From Thermohalobaculum sp039821125 (GTDB lineage Bacteria; Pseudomonadota; Alphaproteobacteria; Rhodobacterales; Rhodobacteraceae), in assembly GCA_039821125.1 (NCBI GenBank), contig JBCBOR010000017.1, positions 1 through 64,000 of the forward strand: a DNA stretch of 64,000 nucleotides, read 5' to 3'. Position numbers and translations under genes: made by a program. Below the pieces are notes generated by a model. The model ran no database searches. It worked only from the letters and a program-made list of their open reading frames with translations, and was not told the origin of the DNA. The stretch's first letter is position 1, and each line of letters opens with the position of its first letter. This document shows positions 63,933 through 64,000 of this stretch, piece by piece.

Positions 63933-64000
63933 CTGCAGCGCGAGATGGCGCAGGGTGCGCGATGAACGCATCCTCGTTCTGGCATTGGCTCTGACGCTGG

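Noticed and set aside
1..64000. CRISPR arrays, insertion sequences or prophage
   Set aside because: No regularly spaced repeats, transposase, integrase or phage structural genes were seen.

Overview
The window is a dense, high-GC chromosomal segment of an alphaproteobacterium. Three things suggest Rhodobacterales or a close relative: a pccB/pccA locus with a divergent PccR/ScfR-type regulator, a CntA/GbcA-like quaternary-amine cluster, and TadE/TadG genes behind a possible CtrA box. Taxonomy is inferred from gene content only. I see about 53 genes, one tRNA-Cys, and no insertion sequence, prophage or CRISPR array.

Layout. 1-9160: propionyl-CoA carboxylase region. pccR (+) diverges from a long minus-strand array running pccB, lipoprotein, RidA, cupin, small membrane protein, lipoprotein, hypothetical, pccA, then three related four-helix membrane proteins, the last running off the edge. 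9247-12930: esterase, GMC oxidoreductase, small membrane protein and GST-like protein. 13062-16061: three TadE/TadG-type genes, followed by a gene-free stretch and tRNA-Cys. 17156-19736: a four-gene phospholipid module (PlsC, CdsA-like, membrane protein, CDP-alcohol phosphotransferase). 19812-22727: an unusual 971-residue secreted multidomain protein. 22954-30046: carnitine/betaine-type catabolism (GlxA-type AraC regulator, Rieske oxygenase, two SDRs, BKACE, aldehyde dehydrogenase, carnitine-dehydrogenase-like enzyme), followed by a ChaC-like cyclotransferase and a homocysteine methyltransferase.

31932-47805 is a hopanoid island. It contains mlaA, hpnN, an MlaC/HpnM-like carrier, hpnH, a small conserved protein, hpnG, shc, hpnE, hpnD, hpnC, hpnB and hpnA. 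Two non-standard genes, a beta-propeller protein and a sulfotransferase, are translationally coupled to hpnA. Together these genes would make squalene from farnesyl-PP (HpnCDE), cyclise it (Shc), add the adenosyl side chain (HpnH), depurinate it (HpnG) and move the product towards the outer membrane (HpnN, HpnM, MlaA). hpnI, hpnJ, hpnK and hpnO are not in the window.

47974-61263: signalling and transport. It holds a GGDEF protein with a degenerate EAL domain, a five-component peptide-type ABC transporter interrupted by a lipoprotein, a RidA protein and a small membrane protein, a triple-PAS histidine kinase, and a membrane-anchored cyclic-nucleotide-binding protein. 61416-64000: start of a leucine/isovalerate degradation operon (TetR regulator with a palindromic operator, then isovaleryl-CoA dehydrogenase) and a lipoprotein, with two copies of a short palindromic repeat also present near 5.5 kb.

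The most interesting items are the 47-bp junction repeat that puts the tail of pccA onto a neighbouring membrane gene, the sulfotransferase/propeller pair coupled to hpnA, the perfect hairpin with a 12-G loop between shc and hpnG, the mixed carnitine cluster, and the 971-residue protein.
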